DNA of 64,000 bases from Arcobacter roscoffensis (GCF_024267655.1 NZ_CP100595.1:1054001-1118000), one strand, 5' to 3'; counted from the stretch's first letter, positions 16,697-25,625 are shown. The notes: generated by a model not told the origin, from the letters alone. Program-made: numbers and translations.

Positions 16697-16728
16697 AAAG
16701 GGGAAATAGCCCCTTTATTTTTTATTTG
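16697..16728 (+). terminator. rho-independent terminator of the symporter gene
   Basis: AAAGGGG (16697-16703) pairs with CCCCTTT (16710-16716) around AAATAG, followed by ATTTTTTATTT. One of the most canonical terminators in the window. Confidence 0.85.
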
Positions 16729-16763
16729 ATATTATATAAACATAAAGAACTAAGGTGAGAGTT

Positions 16764-17900
16764 ATGTTTAATAAAGAGGGAATTCCTTTTTTTACTGTTA
16801 TTATTCCTTTTTTAAGTATATTGTTTGTGGCTTTTTTTTCTACTTCTTATTATCTTAAGCTTACAAATGAGGCTTTTGAAGAAGATATAAAAGAGTTTAA
16901 TCAATTATATATTTTAAAAAGTAATAATCAAAAAAATATAAATATTTTAATAAAACAAAAAACACAAGTTCATAAACAAAGACAAGAGAAGTTTAAAGAG
17001 TTTATGATTTATCTTACAGGCTCAATTGTAGTTTTCATGGCACTTTTTTCACTTCTTATGAGTTCAATAATAGATGATGTTGTAAAAAAATATAAGCAAC
17101 AAGTACAAAATAAAGAAGGGAAACTTCAAAGATTAAATAAGAGTTTAGAGTACAAAGTTCAAAAAGGTATACAAGAAGCTAAAAGAAAAGATAAAGCTAT
17201 CTTACAACAATCAAAGTTAGCTAGAATGGGTTCTATGATAAGTATGATTGCACACCAATGGAGACAACCTTTAACTGAACTTTCAGGTGTTTTAATGGAG
17301 CTTGAAACAGCAACTAGATTTAAGAAAGTGAATGATGAACATATTTTAAGTTCAATTGAGCGATGTGATGGAATGATTGAATTTATGTCAAATACCATTG
17401 ATGATTTTAGAAATTTTTATAGACCAGATAAGAAAAAAGAAGATTTTTATGTATTAGATTCTTGTCAAAAAGCTATAGGTTTAGTAAATGCTTCTTTGAA
17501 AGAGTCTAGTATTGATTTGATTTTAAATATTAAAAAAGACAAATTAATTCATGGTTATCCCACTGAATTTTCTCAAGTGATTTTGAATTTAATTACTAAT
17601 GCAAGAGATGTTTTATTGGAAAAAAATATTCAAGAACCTAGAATTGAACTTAGTATAGAAACTATGGGTGTTTTATGTATTGTGAAGGTAAAAGATAATG
17701 CTGGAGGAATAAAAAAAGAAAACCTCGACTTAATATTTGATCCTTATTTTAGTACAAAAGATGAGAAAAGTGGAACTGGATTAGGTCTTTATATTTCAAA
17801 ACTTATTATTGAAAATAATATGGGTGGTGAGCTTAGTGTAAAAAATGATAAAGATGGTGCAGTTTTTAAAATAGTTATAACAGGATGGAACAATGGATAA
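16764..17900 (+). CDS. sensor histidine kinase with minimal periplasmic loop
   Basis: 378 residues from the ATG at 16764, which is served by AAGGTGAG just upstream; that makes the GTG at 16755 part of the ribosome site. TM1 at about 10-30, about 45 periplasmic residues, TM2 at about 78-100, a coiled-coil (KYKQQVQNKEGKLQRLNKSL), H-box MIAHQWRQPLTELSG, N box ILNLITNARDVL, G1 VKDNAGGI, G2 GTGLGLYIS. Its catalytic half is closely similar to the partial kinase at 62641, but the Cache sensor domain found there is absent. The regulator gene overlaps the end by 8 bp. Confidence 0.92.
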   Translation: MFNKEGIPFFTVIIPFLSILFVAFFSTSYYLKLTNEAFEEDIKEFNQLYILKSNNQKNINILIKQKTQVHKQRQEKFKEFMIYLTGSIVVFMALFSLLMSSIIDDVVKKYKQQVQNKEGKLQRLNKSLEYKVQKGIQEAKRKDKAILQQSKLARMGSMISMIAHQWRQPLTELSGVLMELETATRFKKVNDEHILSSIERCDGMIEFMSNTIDDFRNFYRPDKKKEDFYVLDSCQKAIGLVNASLKESSIDLILNIKKDKLIHGYPTEFSQVILNLITNARDVLLEKNIQEPRIELSIETMGVLCIVKVKDNAGGIKKENLDLIFDPYFSTKDEKSGTGLGLYISKLIIENNMGGELSVKNDKDGAVFKIVITGWNNG

Positions 17901-18576
17901 AATTTTATTAGAAGAATTAAAAAATATACCAATTTTATGTGTTGAAGATGAAGATGGTATTAGACAAATAGTTGTTGAAACTTTAAAATACTATTTTGAT
18001 GAAGTTTATGAAGCACGAAGTGGAGAAGAGGCTTTTGAAATTTATGAAGATTATAAGCCAAAAATTATTCTTTCAGATATTCAAATGAAAGATGGTGATG
18101 GAATAGAATTTGTAAAGAAAGTTAGGAAAGAGGATACAAACACTTTTATTATAATGCTTACTGCTTACTCAAATGAAGAGTATTTAGTGGATTTAATAAA
18201 TTTAAATATTAATCACTTTATTTTAAAGCCTTTAAATCTTAAAAAGCTAAATGAAGTTTTACTTAAATATATAAACTTAAAAGCAAAACCTATTACTTTA
18301 TGTAAGGATTTAGTTTTAGATTTACAAAAAAGGGAGCTTATTTATAAAAATGAAGAAACAATCTTTTTGAGAAAAAGAGAGAAAGACTTCTTACAAATAC
18401 TTTTTGAAAAAAAAGATTCTATTTTAACTTATGAAGAAATTGAATTAGAGCTTTGGCATGATAAGCATATGACTTCCCATGCTTTAAAATCTTTTATTAA
18501 AGATTTAAGACACAAACTACCTATAAATGTAATAAAAAATGTTCCTCAAGAGGGATATACTTTAGCTAAGTTTTAA
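17893..18576 (+). CDS. OmpR-like response regulator
   Basis: 227 residues. Receiver with D19-E20 acidic residues, phosphoacceptor D62 (LSDIQMKDGDG), IIMLTAYSN switch Thr and LKPLN Lys. The C-terminal winged-helix domain (about 140-227) ends VPQEGYTLAKF. Overlaps the upstream kinase gene by 8 bp and is surely its partner. It is the last gene before a bidirectional terminator shared with the ectoine operon. Targets unknown; the upstream symporter is a candidate. Confidence 0.92.
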   Translation: MDKILLEELKNIPILCVEDEDGIRQIVVETLKYYFDEVYEARSGEEAFEIYEDYKPKIILSDIQMKDGDGIEFVKKVRKEDTNTFIIMLTAYSNEEYLVDLINLNINHFILKPLNLKKLNEVLLKYINLKAKPITLCKDLVLDLQKRELIYKNEETIFLRKREKDFLQILFEKKDSILTYEEIELELWHDKHMTSHALKSFIKDLRHKLPINVIKNVPQEGYTLAKF

Positions 18577-18601
18577 ATAGAAGAGTAAATACTCTTCTAT
18601 T
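18576..18601. terminator. bidirectional terminator between regulator and M20 gene
   Basis: AATAGAAGAGT (18576-18586) pairs perfectly with ACTCTTCTATT (18591-18601). The stem abuts one stop codon and contains the other of the two convergent genes. Confidence 0.75.
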
Positions 18602-19754
18602 CAAACTCAAAGTTTGCAAGTCTCATTAATGTAGTACTTGCAGGTTTTATAAGCTTGTCGTTAAAATCATAATACACATTATGACAAGGTTTTTGATGTT
18701 TCTCAACACCATCATCTGTTCCAATAAGTGCAAAAGCACCAGGAATTGTATTTAAATAGTAACTAAAGTCTTCACTAGCCATAATAGGTGTAGGAATACT
18801 ACTTTGCCAATTTTCACCTAATGTTTGTTTTAGAGATTCTCTCATCATTGAAGCTTGTGTATCATGGTTTATTGTTGCTTGGTATCTATCTCTTAATTCT
18901 ATTTCAACTTCTACATTATAAGATTTTGCTACATCTTTTGTAATCTCTTCAATTTGCTTAAATACAAACTGTTTTAGCTCAATAGTTGGAACTCTAATAC
19001 TTCCTTCAATTCTTGCATTATCAGGAATAGTAGTTAGCTCGCTTCTTGCATCTATTGATGTTACTGAAACCACAACACTATCTTGAGGTGCTATTTGTCT
19101 TGCAACAATTTGTTGCAAAGCCATAGTAATAGCACTTGAAGCTAAAACAGGGTCTTTACATATTTCAGGTTGGGAAGAGTGTCCTCCCAAACCTTTCACA
19201 TCTATATGAAAAGTTCCATTTCCTGCCATAACTGTACCATCTGGGCAAACCGCTTGTCCAAACTTTATAGCAGGCCAATTATGCCAACCAAAAATCATAT
19301 CAACACCTTCTAAACAACCTTCTTCAATCATTTTTTTTGCACCATGACCTCCTTCTTCAGCAGGTTGAAATACAAGTGAAACAGGATTTGTAAGTTTATC
19401 TTCATTTTCTTTTAGCCAAATTGCAGCTGCTATTAAAGTAGCTGTATGTCCATCATGCCCGCAAGCATGCATACATTGAGGTTTTTGTGATTTATAAGAT
19501 ACATCAGTTTTTTCTTCTAAGGGAAGGGCATCTATATCACCTCTTAAAGCAATATGTGGTCCTTCCTTGTCTTGTGCTAAAAGTCCAACTGTACCAGTAT
19601 TTGCATATGTCTTATAAGGAATTCCATGTTGTTCTAAAACTTCTCTAATATTTTTTGCTGTATTAGTTTCTTCCCATTTTAACTCAGGATTTTTATGTAA
19701 GTTATGTCTAAAATCTATTGCATATCCTATAACTTCATCAAAACTTTTATACAT
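18597..19754 (-). CDS. M20 amidohydrolase, candidate N-acetyl-diaminobutyrate deacetylase
   Basis: 385 residues of the M20D family (hippurate hydrolase/N-acyl-amino-acid amidohydrolase type). Metal and catalytic motifs: ALRGDIDALPLEE, HACGHDGHTATL, VFQPAEEGGHGAKKM, GWHNWP and a C-terminal MASEDFSYYL. Last gene, 53 bp after the ectoine hydrolase gene and on the same strand as transaminase and dehydrogenase. Ectoine degradation needs removal of the acetyl group from N-acetyl-L-2,4-diaminobutyrate; the classical deacetylase DoeB is missing from this operon, so this enzyme is the likely replacement (I recall a DoeB2 name for such M20 enzymes, not verified here). Function by context, family by sequence. 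Confidence 0.85.
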   Translation of the reverse strand: MYKSFDEVIGYAIDFRHNLHKNPELKWEETNTAKNIREVLEQHGIPYKTYANTGTVGLLAQDKEGPHIALRGDIDALPLEEKTDVSYKSQKPQCMHACGHDGHTATLIAAAIWLKENEDKLTNPVSLVFQPAEEGGHGAKKMIEEGCLEGVDMIFGWHNWPAIKFGQAVCPDGTVMAGNGTFHIDVKGLGGHSSQPEICKDPVLASSAITMALQQIVARQIAPQDSVVVSVTSIDARSELTTIPDNARIEGSIRVPTIELKQFVFKQIEEITKDVAKSYNVEVEIELRDRYQATINHDTQASMMRESLKQTLGENWQSSIPTPIMASEDFSYYLNTIPGAFALIGTDDGVEKHQKPCHNVYYDFNDKLIKPASTTLMRLANFEFE

Positions 19755-19807
19755 GATAACTCCTTTTATCTATAACTTATCATATTAAAATATTTTATAG
19801 CTTTTTA

Positions 19808-21007
19808 TTACTTAATAAATAATTCTCTTGGGAAATTACTTAAAGTCTCAACTCCATCTTTTGTAATTAATATACTTTCAGTAACTTCAGCTCCCCAATC
19901 TTCTTGCCAAATTCCTGGCATAAAGTGGAAAGTCATACCTTCTTCTAAAACTGTTAAATCAGTATTTCTCAAACTACAAGTTCTTTCACCCCAGTCAGGA
20001 GGATAACTAACACCTATTGGATATCCATACCTTGCATCATTTCTATCTATTCCATATCTTTTCATAACTTTTTCAGCAGCTATTGCTATATCAGCAGTTG
20101 TATTTCCTGGTTTTGCCATTTCTAAACCTGCTTCAATAGTCTCTCTTAAAGCTTTTTCTGCATCTAAAAACTGTTGGGTTGGTTTGCCAATATAAATAGT
20201 TCTAGACATGGGGGCATGGTATCTTTTGTAGCACCCTGAAATTTCTATATATGTTGCTTCATTTCTTTTAAAAGGTCTATCATCCCATGTAATATGTGAA
20301 GCTGATGCTTCTGTTCCTGAGGGTAATAGAGGAACAATTGACGGGTAATCCCCTCCATATCCATCTACTCCTGCAATTGCAGTTTCATAAATCTGTGATA
20401 CTACATGACTTTTTGGAATACCAGGTTTTACAATATCAAGAACTCTTTGATGAATTTTTTCTGTAATTCTTCCTGCAATTTTCATATACTCTATCTCTTT
20501 TGCAGATTTTTTACCTCTAACCCAGTTTACAAGGTTATTGGCATTTATAAATGTTGCATTAGGAAGAGTTGCTGTTAATCTAAAATGAGCCTCAGCTGAA
20601 TAATAATAGTTATCCCTTTCTGTTGCAATTATTGCTTTATCCCAGCCATTTTTTTTGAAGATATTCTCTCCAATCCAAGTCATAGGATGTTCATCTAGAT
20701 TTTGTACATATTTTTCAGGATAACCTACCATATTATCTGCATTCATATAGCATCTAAGTAAGGCTGCATTTTTATCCATAAGTCTTCCAAACCAAATAGG
20801 CTCTTCATGGTCAAGTGAGATAATTACCCCTTGATGAACATAAAAAGACCAACCATCATAACCTGTAAGCCAGTTCATATTTCCAGGATCTGTAGCAACT
20901 AAGACGTCAATTCGTCTTTGTTGCATAATAGATTTAACTTTTTTAACCCTTTGGATATATTCCTTTTTTGTAAAGGCAAGCTTTGTAATCGTTTTTGATT
21001 TAGCCAT
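19808..21007 (-). CDS. doeA: ectoine hydrolase (M24 family)
   Basis: 399 residues from the ATG at 21007. The in-frame TTG at 21022 overlaps the GGAG ribosome site of this ATG and is therefore rejected. It has a pita-bread aminopeptidase-P/creatinase fold with N-terminal domain (VLVATDPGNMNWLTGYDGWSFY) and catalytic domain with GYGGDYPSIVPLLPSG and PIGVSYPPDWGERTCSLR. These segments match DoeA/EutD ectoine hydrolases, which open the ectoine ring to N-acetyl-diaminobutyrates. As in that group, the metal-binding His/Asp set of true peptidases looks incomplete. Neighbours (DABA transaminase, semialdehyde dehydrogenase, deacylase) support the call strongly. Confidence 0.85.
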   Translation of the reverse strand: MAKSKTITKLAFTKKEYIQRVKKVKSIMQQRRIDVLVATDPGNMNWLTGYDGWSFYVHQGVIISLDHEEPIWFGRLMDKNAALLRCYMNADNMVGYPEKYVQNLDEHPMTWIGENIFKKNGWDKAIIATERDNYYYSAEAHFRLTATLPNATFINANNLVNWVRGKKSAKEIEYMKIAGRITEKIHQRVLDIVKPGIPKSHVVSQIYETAIAGVDGYGGDYPSIVPLLPSGTEASASHITWDDRPFKRNEATYIEISGCYKRYHAPMSRTIYIGKPTQQFLDAEKALRETIEAGLEMAKPGNTTADIAIAAEKVMKRYGIDRNDARYGYPIGVSYPPDWGERTCSLRNTDLTVLEEGMTFHFMPGIWQEDWGAEVTESILITKDGVETLSNFPRELFIK

Positions 21008-21025
21008 TGTTGTTTTCTCCAAAAC

Positions 21026-22423
21026 TTAGTTTTTTACAGGACCTACCCACACTTGTTGAGTATTTACAAACATTTTAATACCTTGAGGGCCTAATTCTTT
21101 TCCAAGTCCTGATTTTTTAACTCCACCACTTGGAAGTCTTGGGTCTGATTTTACGATACCGTTTACTGATACTTGTCCAGTGATAATCTTTCCTGCAAGT
21201 TTTTTACCTTTTTCTACATCACCTGTCCAAATTGAACCACCTAAACCATACTCTGTATCATTTGCAACTTTTATAGCTTCTTTTTCATCTTTAACTTTAA
21301 TAATTGCTGCAATTGGTCCAAATGTTTCTTGGCAAGATACAACCATACCAGGTTCAACATCAGCAAGCATAGTTACAGGGAAGAAGAATCCTTGTCCTTC
21401 ATGTCTTTTCCCACCTAATATTAATCTTGCACCTGCTTGAACAGATCTATCTACTTGATTATGCATCTCTTCAACTAACTCTTTTCTTGCAATTGGTCCA
21501 ATAGTTGTAGTTTCATCTTTTGGATCACCAAGTTTAAGTTTTTCAAATCTCTCTTTTAAAAGTTCTATAAATTTTTCATAAATTGGCTCTTCAACTATGA
21601 TTCTTTTTGCTGCAATACAAGATTGTCCTGCATTAATATATCTTGAAAGAACTATAGTATCAGCAGCTTTTTCTAAATCATCAGCATCTGCTAAAACAAT
21701 AGCAGGGTCACTTCCACCTAATTCTAAAACAACTGGTTTAATTTCACTTCCAGCAATTGCTCCTACACTAGCACCAGCTTTTGATGAACCTGTTAAAGAT
21801 ACACCTTTTATAATAGGATTTCTAATCACAGATTCTAAACTTTCATGTCCTACTACTAAATTTTGAACTAAGTTTTTAGGCGCACCTGCTTTTTGGAAAG
21901 CTTCTACAATTCTTACTGCACAAAGTGGAGTATGTGAATCATGTTTCATAACACAAGCATTTCCAGACATAACAGCTGGAGCTAAGTATCTAAATGCTAA
22001 CCAAAAAGGAGCATTCCAAGGAAGAATTCCTAATGTAACTCCAATTGGAAGATACTGAACATAACTCTCACTTGCATCTGATTCAAGATATTCTGTTTTT
22101 AAGTAATCTTCTCCAAAAGAAGCATAATGCTCAGCTGCCCATGCTGCTTTGTTTACTTCACCTCTTGCTTCATTAATAGGTTTTCCCATCTCTTCTGTCA
22201 TTGGAAGTGCGTAGTAATCAAGATTATCTTTCATTTCTTTTGCTACATCATTTAAAAGCTTTGCTCTTTGCTCATAGCTTGTATCTTCCCAAGTATTATC
22301 AAATGCTTCTTGAGCATTTTCTAATATTTCTCTTGCTTCTTGCAGTGTATGCATAGGTATTTCATATACAGTCTCTTCTGTATAAGGATTTATTGATTTA
22401 AAGTGTGTTTTGCTGTATCCCAT
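21026..22423 (-). CDS. NAD(P)-dependent semialdehyde dehydrogenase of the ectoine pathway
   Basis: 465 residues of the ALDH superfamily: Rossmann part with LPWNAPFWLAFRYLAPA and SLTGSSKAGASVG, catalytic Glu in VLELGGSDPAIV, catalytic Cys in NAGQSCIAAKR, and CQETFGPIAAI. By overall resemblance it belongs to the succinate-semialdehyde dehydrogenase type. In ectoine catabolism the matching step (DoeC or Ssd) oxidises aspartate semialdehyde to aspartate. It sits between the transaminase (27 bp) and the hydrolase (18 bp), so all are one transcript. A general succinate-semialdehyde role cannot be excluded. Confidence 0.85.
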   Translation of the reverse strand: MGYSKTHFKSINPYTEETVYEIPMHTLQEAREILENAQEAFDNTWEDTSYEQRAKLLNDVAKEMKDNLDYYALPMTEEMGKPINEARGEVNKAAWAAEHYASFGEDYLKTEYLESDASESYVQYLPIGVTLGILPWNAPFWLAFRYLAPAVMSGNACVMKHDSHTPLCAVRIVEAFQKAGAPKNLVQNLVVGHESLESVIRNPIIKGVSLTGSSKAGASVGAIAGSEIKPVVLELGGSDPAIVLADADDLEKAADTIVLSRYINAGQSCIAAKRIIVEEPIYEKFIELLKERFEKLKLGDPKDETTTIGPIARKELVEEMHNQVDRSVQAGARLILGGKRHEGQGFFFPVTMLADVEPGMVVSCQETFGPIAAIIKVKDEKEAIKVANDTEYGLGGSIWTGDVEKGKKLAGKIITGQVSVNGIVKSDPRLPSGGVKKSGLGKELGPQGIKMFVNTQQVWVGPVKN

Positions 22424-22450
22424 CTTTTATCCTTTTAAATGTCCAATTTC

Positions 22451-23692
22451 TTATAATACTGCTTCAACAGAAGCTACAAATCTATTTAAACCTTCATTTA
22501 ACTTATCATCTTCAATAGTTAAAGGAGGAATAAACTTGATAATCTCACCTGTTGAACAAGCACCGATGATTAAACCATTTTCATAACATTTCCCAGTTAT
22601 CTCTTTTACAGTTGCTGCACTATCAAACTCAATAGCAAGCATCATTCCTTTTTGTCTGATTTCAATAGCTTGTGAGTACTTAGAGTTGATTTCATCTAAA
22701 ACTTTTCTAATAATGTCACCTTTTCTTTTTGTTTCATTATTAAACTCTTCGTCTTTGAAGTAATCAAGACCCACTTTACCAGCCACAAAAGATAAACCTT
22801 GTCCTCTAAATGTACCTGTATGTTGTCCTGGACCCCATGCTTTATCAAACTCTGGTTTATTTACAAGCATTCCTATAGGAGTTCCAACTCCACCTAAACC
22901 TTTTGCTAAAATTATGATATCTGGGTCTACATCTAAGTCATCAAAACTAAAGTAACTTCCACATCTACCACTACCACATTGAATACTATCAAGAATAAAT
23001 AGTGCTCCTGTGTCATTTGCTAGTTTTTGAACACCTTGTAACCACTCTTTTGTTGCAGGTCTAACTCCACCCTCAGCTTGAACAGGTTCTACAATAAATG
23101 CAGCAGGAGGTAACATTCCCGAACCTAAATCAAACATTTTTTGTCTTAAGTTTTCTAAGGCTTCCATATCATTAAATGTATCTCTGATTACATTTGTTAA
23201 AGGAACTCCTGAACTACTTCTAAAGGCATTATTTGCTGTACAAGCTAAAGCTCCAAGTGTCATACCATGGAAACCTCTGTTAAATGCTACTATTTCTGTT
23301 CTTCCTGTTACTTTTCTAGCAAGTTTTAGTGCAGCTTCAACTGCATTTGTTCCAGTAGGACCTGTAAATTGAAGTTTTCTATCTTCCCAGCCTCTTGGCT
23401 TTAAAATAGTCTCAACAAATGAATCAATGAATTCTCTTTTTACATCTGTATACATATCTAGTGAGTGAATAACTCCATCTCTTTGAATAAAATCAACAAT
23501 TGCTTCTTTCATTTTAGGGTTGTTGTGACCGAAGTTTAAAACACCTGCACCTGCAAAAAAGTCTATAAATTCTTTATCATTTTCATCTATCATAACTGCA
23601 TTTTTAGATGATTTAAAAACTGTTGGTACGGCTCTACAATATGCTCTAATTTCTGATTCGTTTTTTTCAAAAGTTGTAATTTTGTTTGACAT
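22451..23692 (-). CDS. doeD: L-2,4-diaminobutyrate transaminase (class III)
   Basis: 413 residues of a PLP-dependent class III aminotransferase. The N-terminal region (ESEIRAYCRAVPTVF, FFAGAGVLNFGHNNP, LQFTGPTGTNAVEAALKLAR) is diagnostic of the EctB/DoeD group of diaminobutyrate-2-oxoglutarate transaminases. PLP-Lys lies in IILAKGLGGVG. EctB makes diaminobutyrate for ectoine synthesis, while DoeD uses it in degradation; absence of ectA and ectC and presence of the hydrolase favour DoeD. First large gene of the operon, with AAAGGA ahead of the ATG. The same transcript may begin with the 51-aa reading frame upstream. Confidence 0.88.
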   Translation of the reverse strand: MSNKITTFEKNESEIRAYCRAVPTVFKSSKNAVMIDENDKEFIDFFAGAGVLNFGHNNPKMKEAIVDFIQRDGVIHSLDMYTDVKREFIDSFVETILKPRGWEDRKLQFTGPTGTNAVEAALKLARKVTGRTEIVAFNRGFHGMTLGALACTANNAFRSSSGVPLTNVIRDTFNDMEALENLRQKMFDLGSGMLPPAAFIVEPVQAEGGVRPATKEWLQGVQKLANDTGALFILDSIQCGSGRCGSYFSFDDLDVDPDIIILAKGLGGVGTPIGMLVNKPEFDKAWGPGQHTGTFRGQGLSFVAGKVGLDYFKDEEFNNETKRKGDIIRKVLDEINSKYSQAIEIRQKGMMLAIEFDSAATVKEITGKCYENGLIIGACSTGEIIKFIPPLTIEDDKLNEGLNRFVASVEAVL

Positions 23693-23769
23693 TATATATC
23701 CTTTAAAATAGTATTAAATTATTAAGTTTTGTAAAAAGTGACCCTCTAAAATAGATATATAATATAATA

Positions 23770-23829
23770 GTTATTTATATATCTAAAATCACAATCATCT
23801 AATATTTTATATATTTAGATTGTGGGGGT
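23770..23829. promoter_or_regulatory. inverted repeats in the leader of the ectoine operon
   Basis: CACAATC (23790-23796) and GATTGTG (23818-23824) are perfect inverted arms; ATCTAAA (23781-23787) and TTTAGAT (23814-23820) form an overlapping second pair. They lie between the 51-codon frame and the transaminase gene and could be an operator or alternative RNA hairpins. Tentative. Confidence 0.3.
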
Positions 23830-23985
23830 CTATCTGGCAATAAGAATAAAGCTTTTTTCTTGGATTAGTAAGTTTTGAATTTCTTTTATAGGTTTTGTTG
23901 TTAAGTAGATAATTTTGTATAGTCTAATTAGAGTATAGATTATGATATTTTTAAATTTCGATAGCGAATAGTTTAATGATTTCAT
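23830..23985 (-). CDS. predicted 51-aa small protein upstream of the ectoine operon
   Basis: ATG at 23985 with a very good AAAGGAG site seven bases upstream, open for 51 codons (MKSLNYSLSKFKNIIIY..., ending SFILIAR) to TAG. The centre (NIIIYTLIRLYKIIYL) is hydrophobic with basic residues on either side, so it may be a small membrane-associated protein or a leader peptide. It points into the ectoine catabolic genes, 137 bp before the transaminase start. No homology known to me; support comes from ribosome site, length and position. Confidence 0.5.
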   Translation of the reverse strand: MKSLNYSLSKFKNIIIYTLIRLYKIIYLTTKPIKEIQNLLIQEKSFILIAR

Positions 23986-24002
23986 TTATACTCCTTTAAA
24001 AG

Positions 24003-24070
24003 TTTATACAAAAATCTTAACCAAAATTTTTTAAGGAGTCAATCCCTTTTTGATTAAATTTTGTACAAAA
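24003..24070. promoter_or_regulatory. candidate operator pair between ectoine operon and aspA
   Basis: A perfect 12-bp palindrome TTTTGTACAAAA (24059-24070) and a near copy TTTATACAAAAA (24003-24014) are 45 bp apart in the 230-bp divergent region. Spaced repeats of the same palindrome between two functionally linked, divergent transcription units suggest one regulator acting on both. Confidence 0.35.
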
Positions 24071-24215
24071 ATGTGTTAAATCTATAATTAAGCTGTAAAA
24101 AGTTAGTGTTTTTATTGTAATTAATATGAAATTTGTTAAAAACTATATAAATATATACACTTTTGTCATACTTAATAATAGTAATATTGTATATGAAAAT
24201 TTAAAAGGTTAAATT

Positions 24216-25622
24216 ATGGAAGAGAATTTTAGAATTGAAAAAGATTTTTTAGGTGAAAAGAAGATTGATATTCATAGTTATTATGGAATACAAACATTAA
24301 GAGCAAAAGAGAATTTTGATATTACAAAAACTAGTATCTCTTTATTTCCAAACTTTATAAAATCCCTTGCAAAAGTTAAAAAAGCTTGTGCTTTAACAAA
24401 CTATGAATTAGGTGATTTAAATGACAAACAAAGAGATGCAATAATCCAAGCTTGTAATGAAATTATAGATGGTAAATTTAAAGACCAGTTTATTGTTGAC
24501 CCAATTCAAGGTGGAGCTGGAACTTCAACTAACATGAATGTAAATGAAGTAATTGCAAATAGAGCCTTAGAAATATTAGGTGAAAAAAGAAGTAGTTATG
24601 ATGTAATTCATCCAAACAATCATGTGAATATGTCTCAATCAACAAATGATGTTTACCCAACAGCAATTAAACTAACACTTTATGAGTTAATTTATAAGTT
24701 AAAAGACTCTTTAAGATATTTAAGAGATAGTTTTGAAGAGAAATCAGTTGAATTTAAAGATGTATTAAAAATGGGAAGAACACAACTTCAAGACGCTGTT
24801 CCTATGACTTTAGGTCAAGAGTTTAAGACTTTTGCCATTATGGTTGATGAAGATATCTATAGATTAAGAGATGCCCAAGCCTTACTAAAAGAGGTAAACT
24901 TAGGTGCTACTGCTATTGGTACAGGAATTAATACTAAAAAAGAGTATAGAAGAAAGGTTATAAATAACCTAAGAGAAGTAACTGGAATAGATTATGAAAG
25001 TGCAGGGGATTTAATTGAAGCCACACAAGATACTGGAGCTTTTGTACATATCTCTGGTATTTTAAAAAGAGTTGCTATTAAAATCTCTAAAATTTGTAAT
25101 GACCTAAGACTTTTAAGTAGTGGTCCAAGAGCTGGTTTAAATGAAATCAATCTTCCACCAATGCAACCAGGAAGTTCAATCATGCCAGGAAAAGTAAATC
25201 CAGTAATTCCAGAAGTTGTAAATCAAGTAGCTTTTGAAGTAATTGGTGCAGATGCTACTATTTCAATTGCTTGTGAAGGTGGACAGTTACAACTAAATGT
25301 ATTTGAGCCATTAGTTGCTTATAAGCTTTTCACATCAATTAATATGATGAGAAGATCATTTTATTCATTGGCTGAAAAATGTATAAAAGGAATTACTGCA
25401 AATGAAGATGTTTGTATGGAAAATATTTTAAACTCTGTTACTTTAGTAACTTGTTTAAATCCTATTTTAGGATATGAAAAAAGTTCAGCTTTAGCAAAAG
25501 AAGCACTAGCTACAAATAAAAGAGTATATGATATTATTCTAGAGCAAGAACTATTTACAAAAGAAGAGTTAGATGAACTTCTTCATCCAAAAAATATGGT
25601 AAGTAATTATGAAGGAAATTAA
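24216..25622 (+). CDS. aspA: aspartate ammonia-lyase
   Basis: 468 residues, the usual size. The aspartase/fumarase superfamily signature is PGSSIMPGKVNPVIPE (about residue 325). Aspartase-type sequence also at FLGEKKIDIHSYYGIQT, GGAGTSTNMNVNEVIANRA and KMGRTQLQDAVPMTLGQEF. It deaminates aspartate to fumarate and ammonium. Divergent from the ectoine operon, whose end product is aspartate, so it plausibly links ectoine carbon to the TCA cycle. AAAAGG precedes the ATG. An asparaginase-like gene follows after 3 bases in the same operon. Confidence 0.95.
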   Translation: MEENFRIEKDFLGEKKIDIHSYYGIQTLRAKENFDITKTSISLFPNFIKSLAKVKKACALTNYELGDLNDKQRDAIIQACNEIIDGKFKDQFIVDPIQGGAGTSTNMNVNEVIANRALEILGEKRSSYDVIHPNNHVNMSQSTNDVYPTAIKLTLYELIYKLKDSLRYLRDSFEEKSVEFKDVLKMGRTQLQDAVPMTLGQEFKTFAIMVDEDIYRLRDAQALLKEVNLGATAIGTGINTKKEYRRKVINNLREVTGIDYESAGDLIEATQDTGAFVHISGILKRVAIKISKICNDLRLLSSGPRAGLNEINLPPMQPGSSIMPGKVNPVIPEVVNQVAFEVIGADATISIACEGGQLQLNVFEPLVAYKLFTSINMMRRSFYSLAEKCIKGITANEDVCMENILNSVTLVTCLNPILGYEKSSALAKEALATNKRVYDIILEQELFTKEELDELLHPKNMVSNYEGN

Positions 25623-25625
25623 TAG

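Noticed and set aside
21008-21022. TTG at 21022 as start of the ectoine hydrolase
   Set aside because: The TTGGAG there serves as ribosome site for the ATG at 21007; starting at the TTG would place initiation on its own Shine-Dalgarno.
22451-23692. Transaminase as EctB, i.e. ectoine biosynthesis
   Set aside because: No ectA or ectC nearby, and an ectoine hydrolase plus semialdehyde dehydrogenase share the operon, so degradation is favoured.
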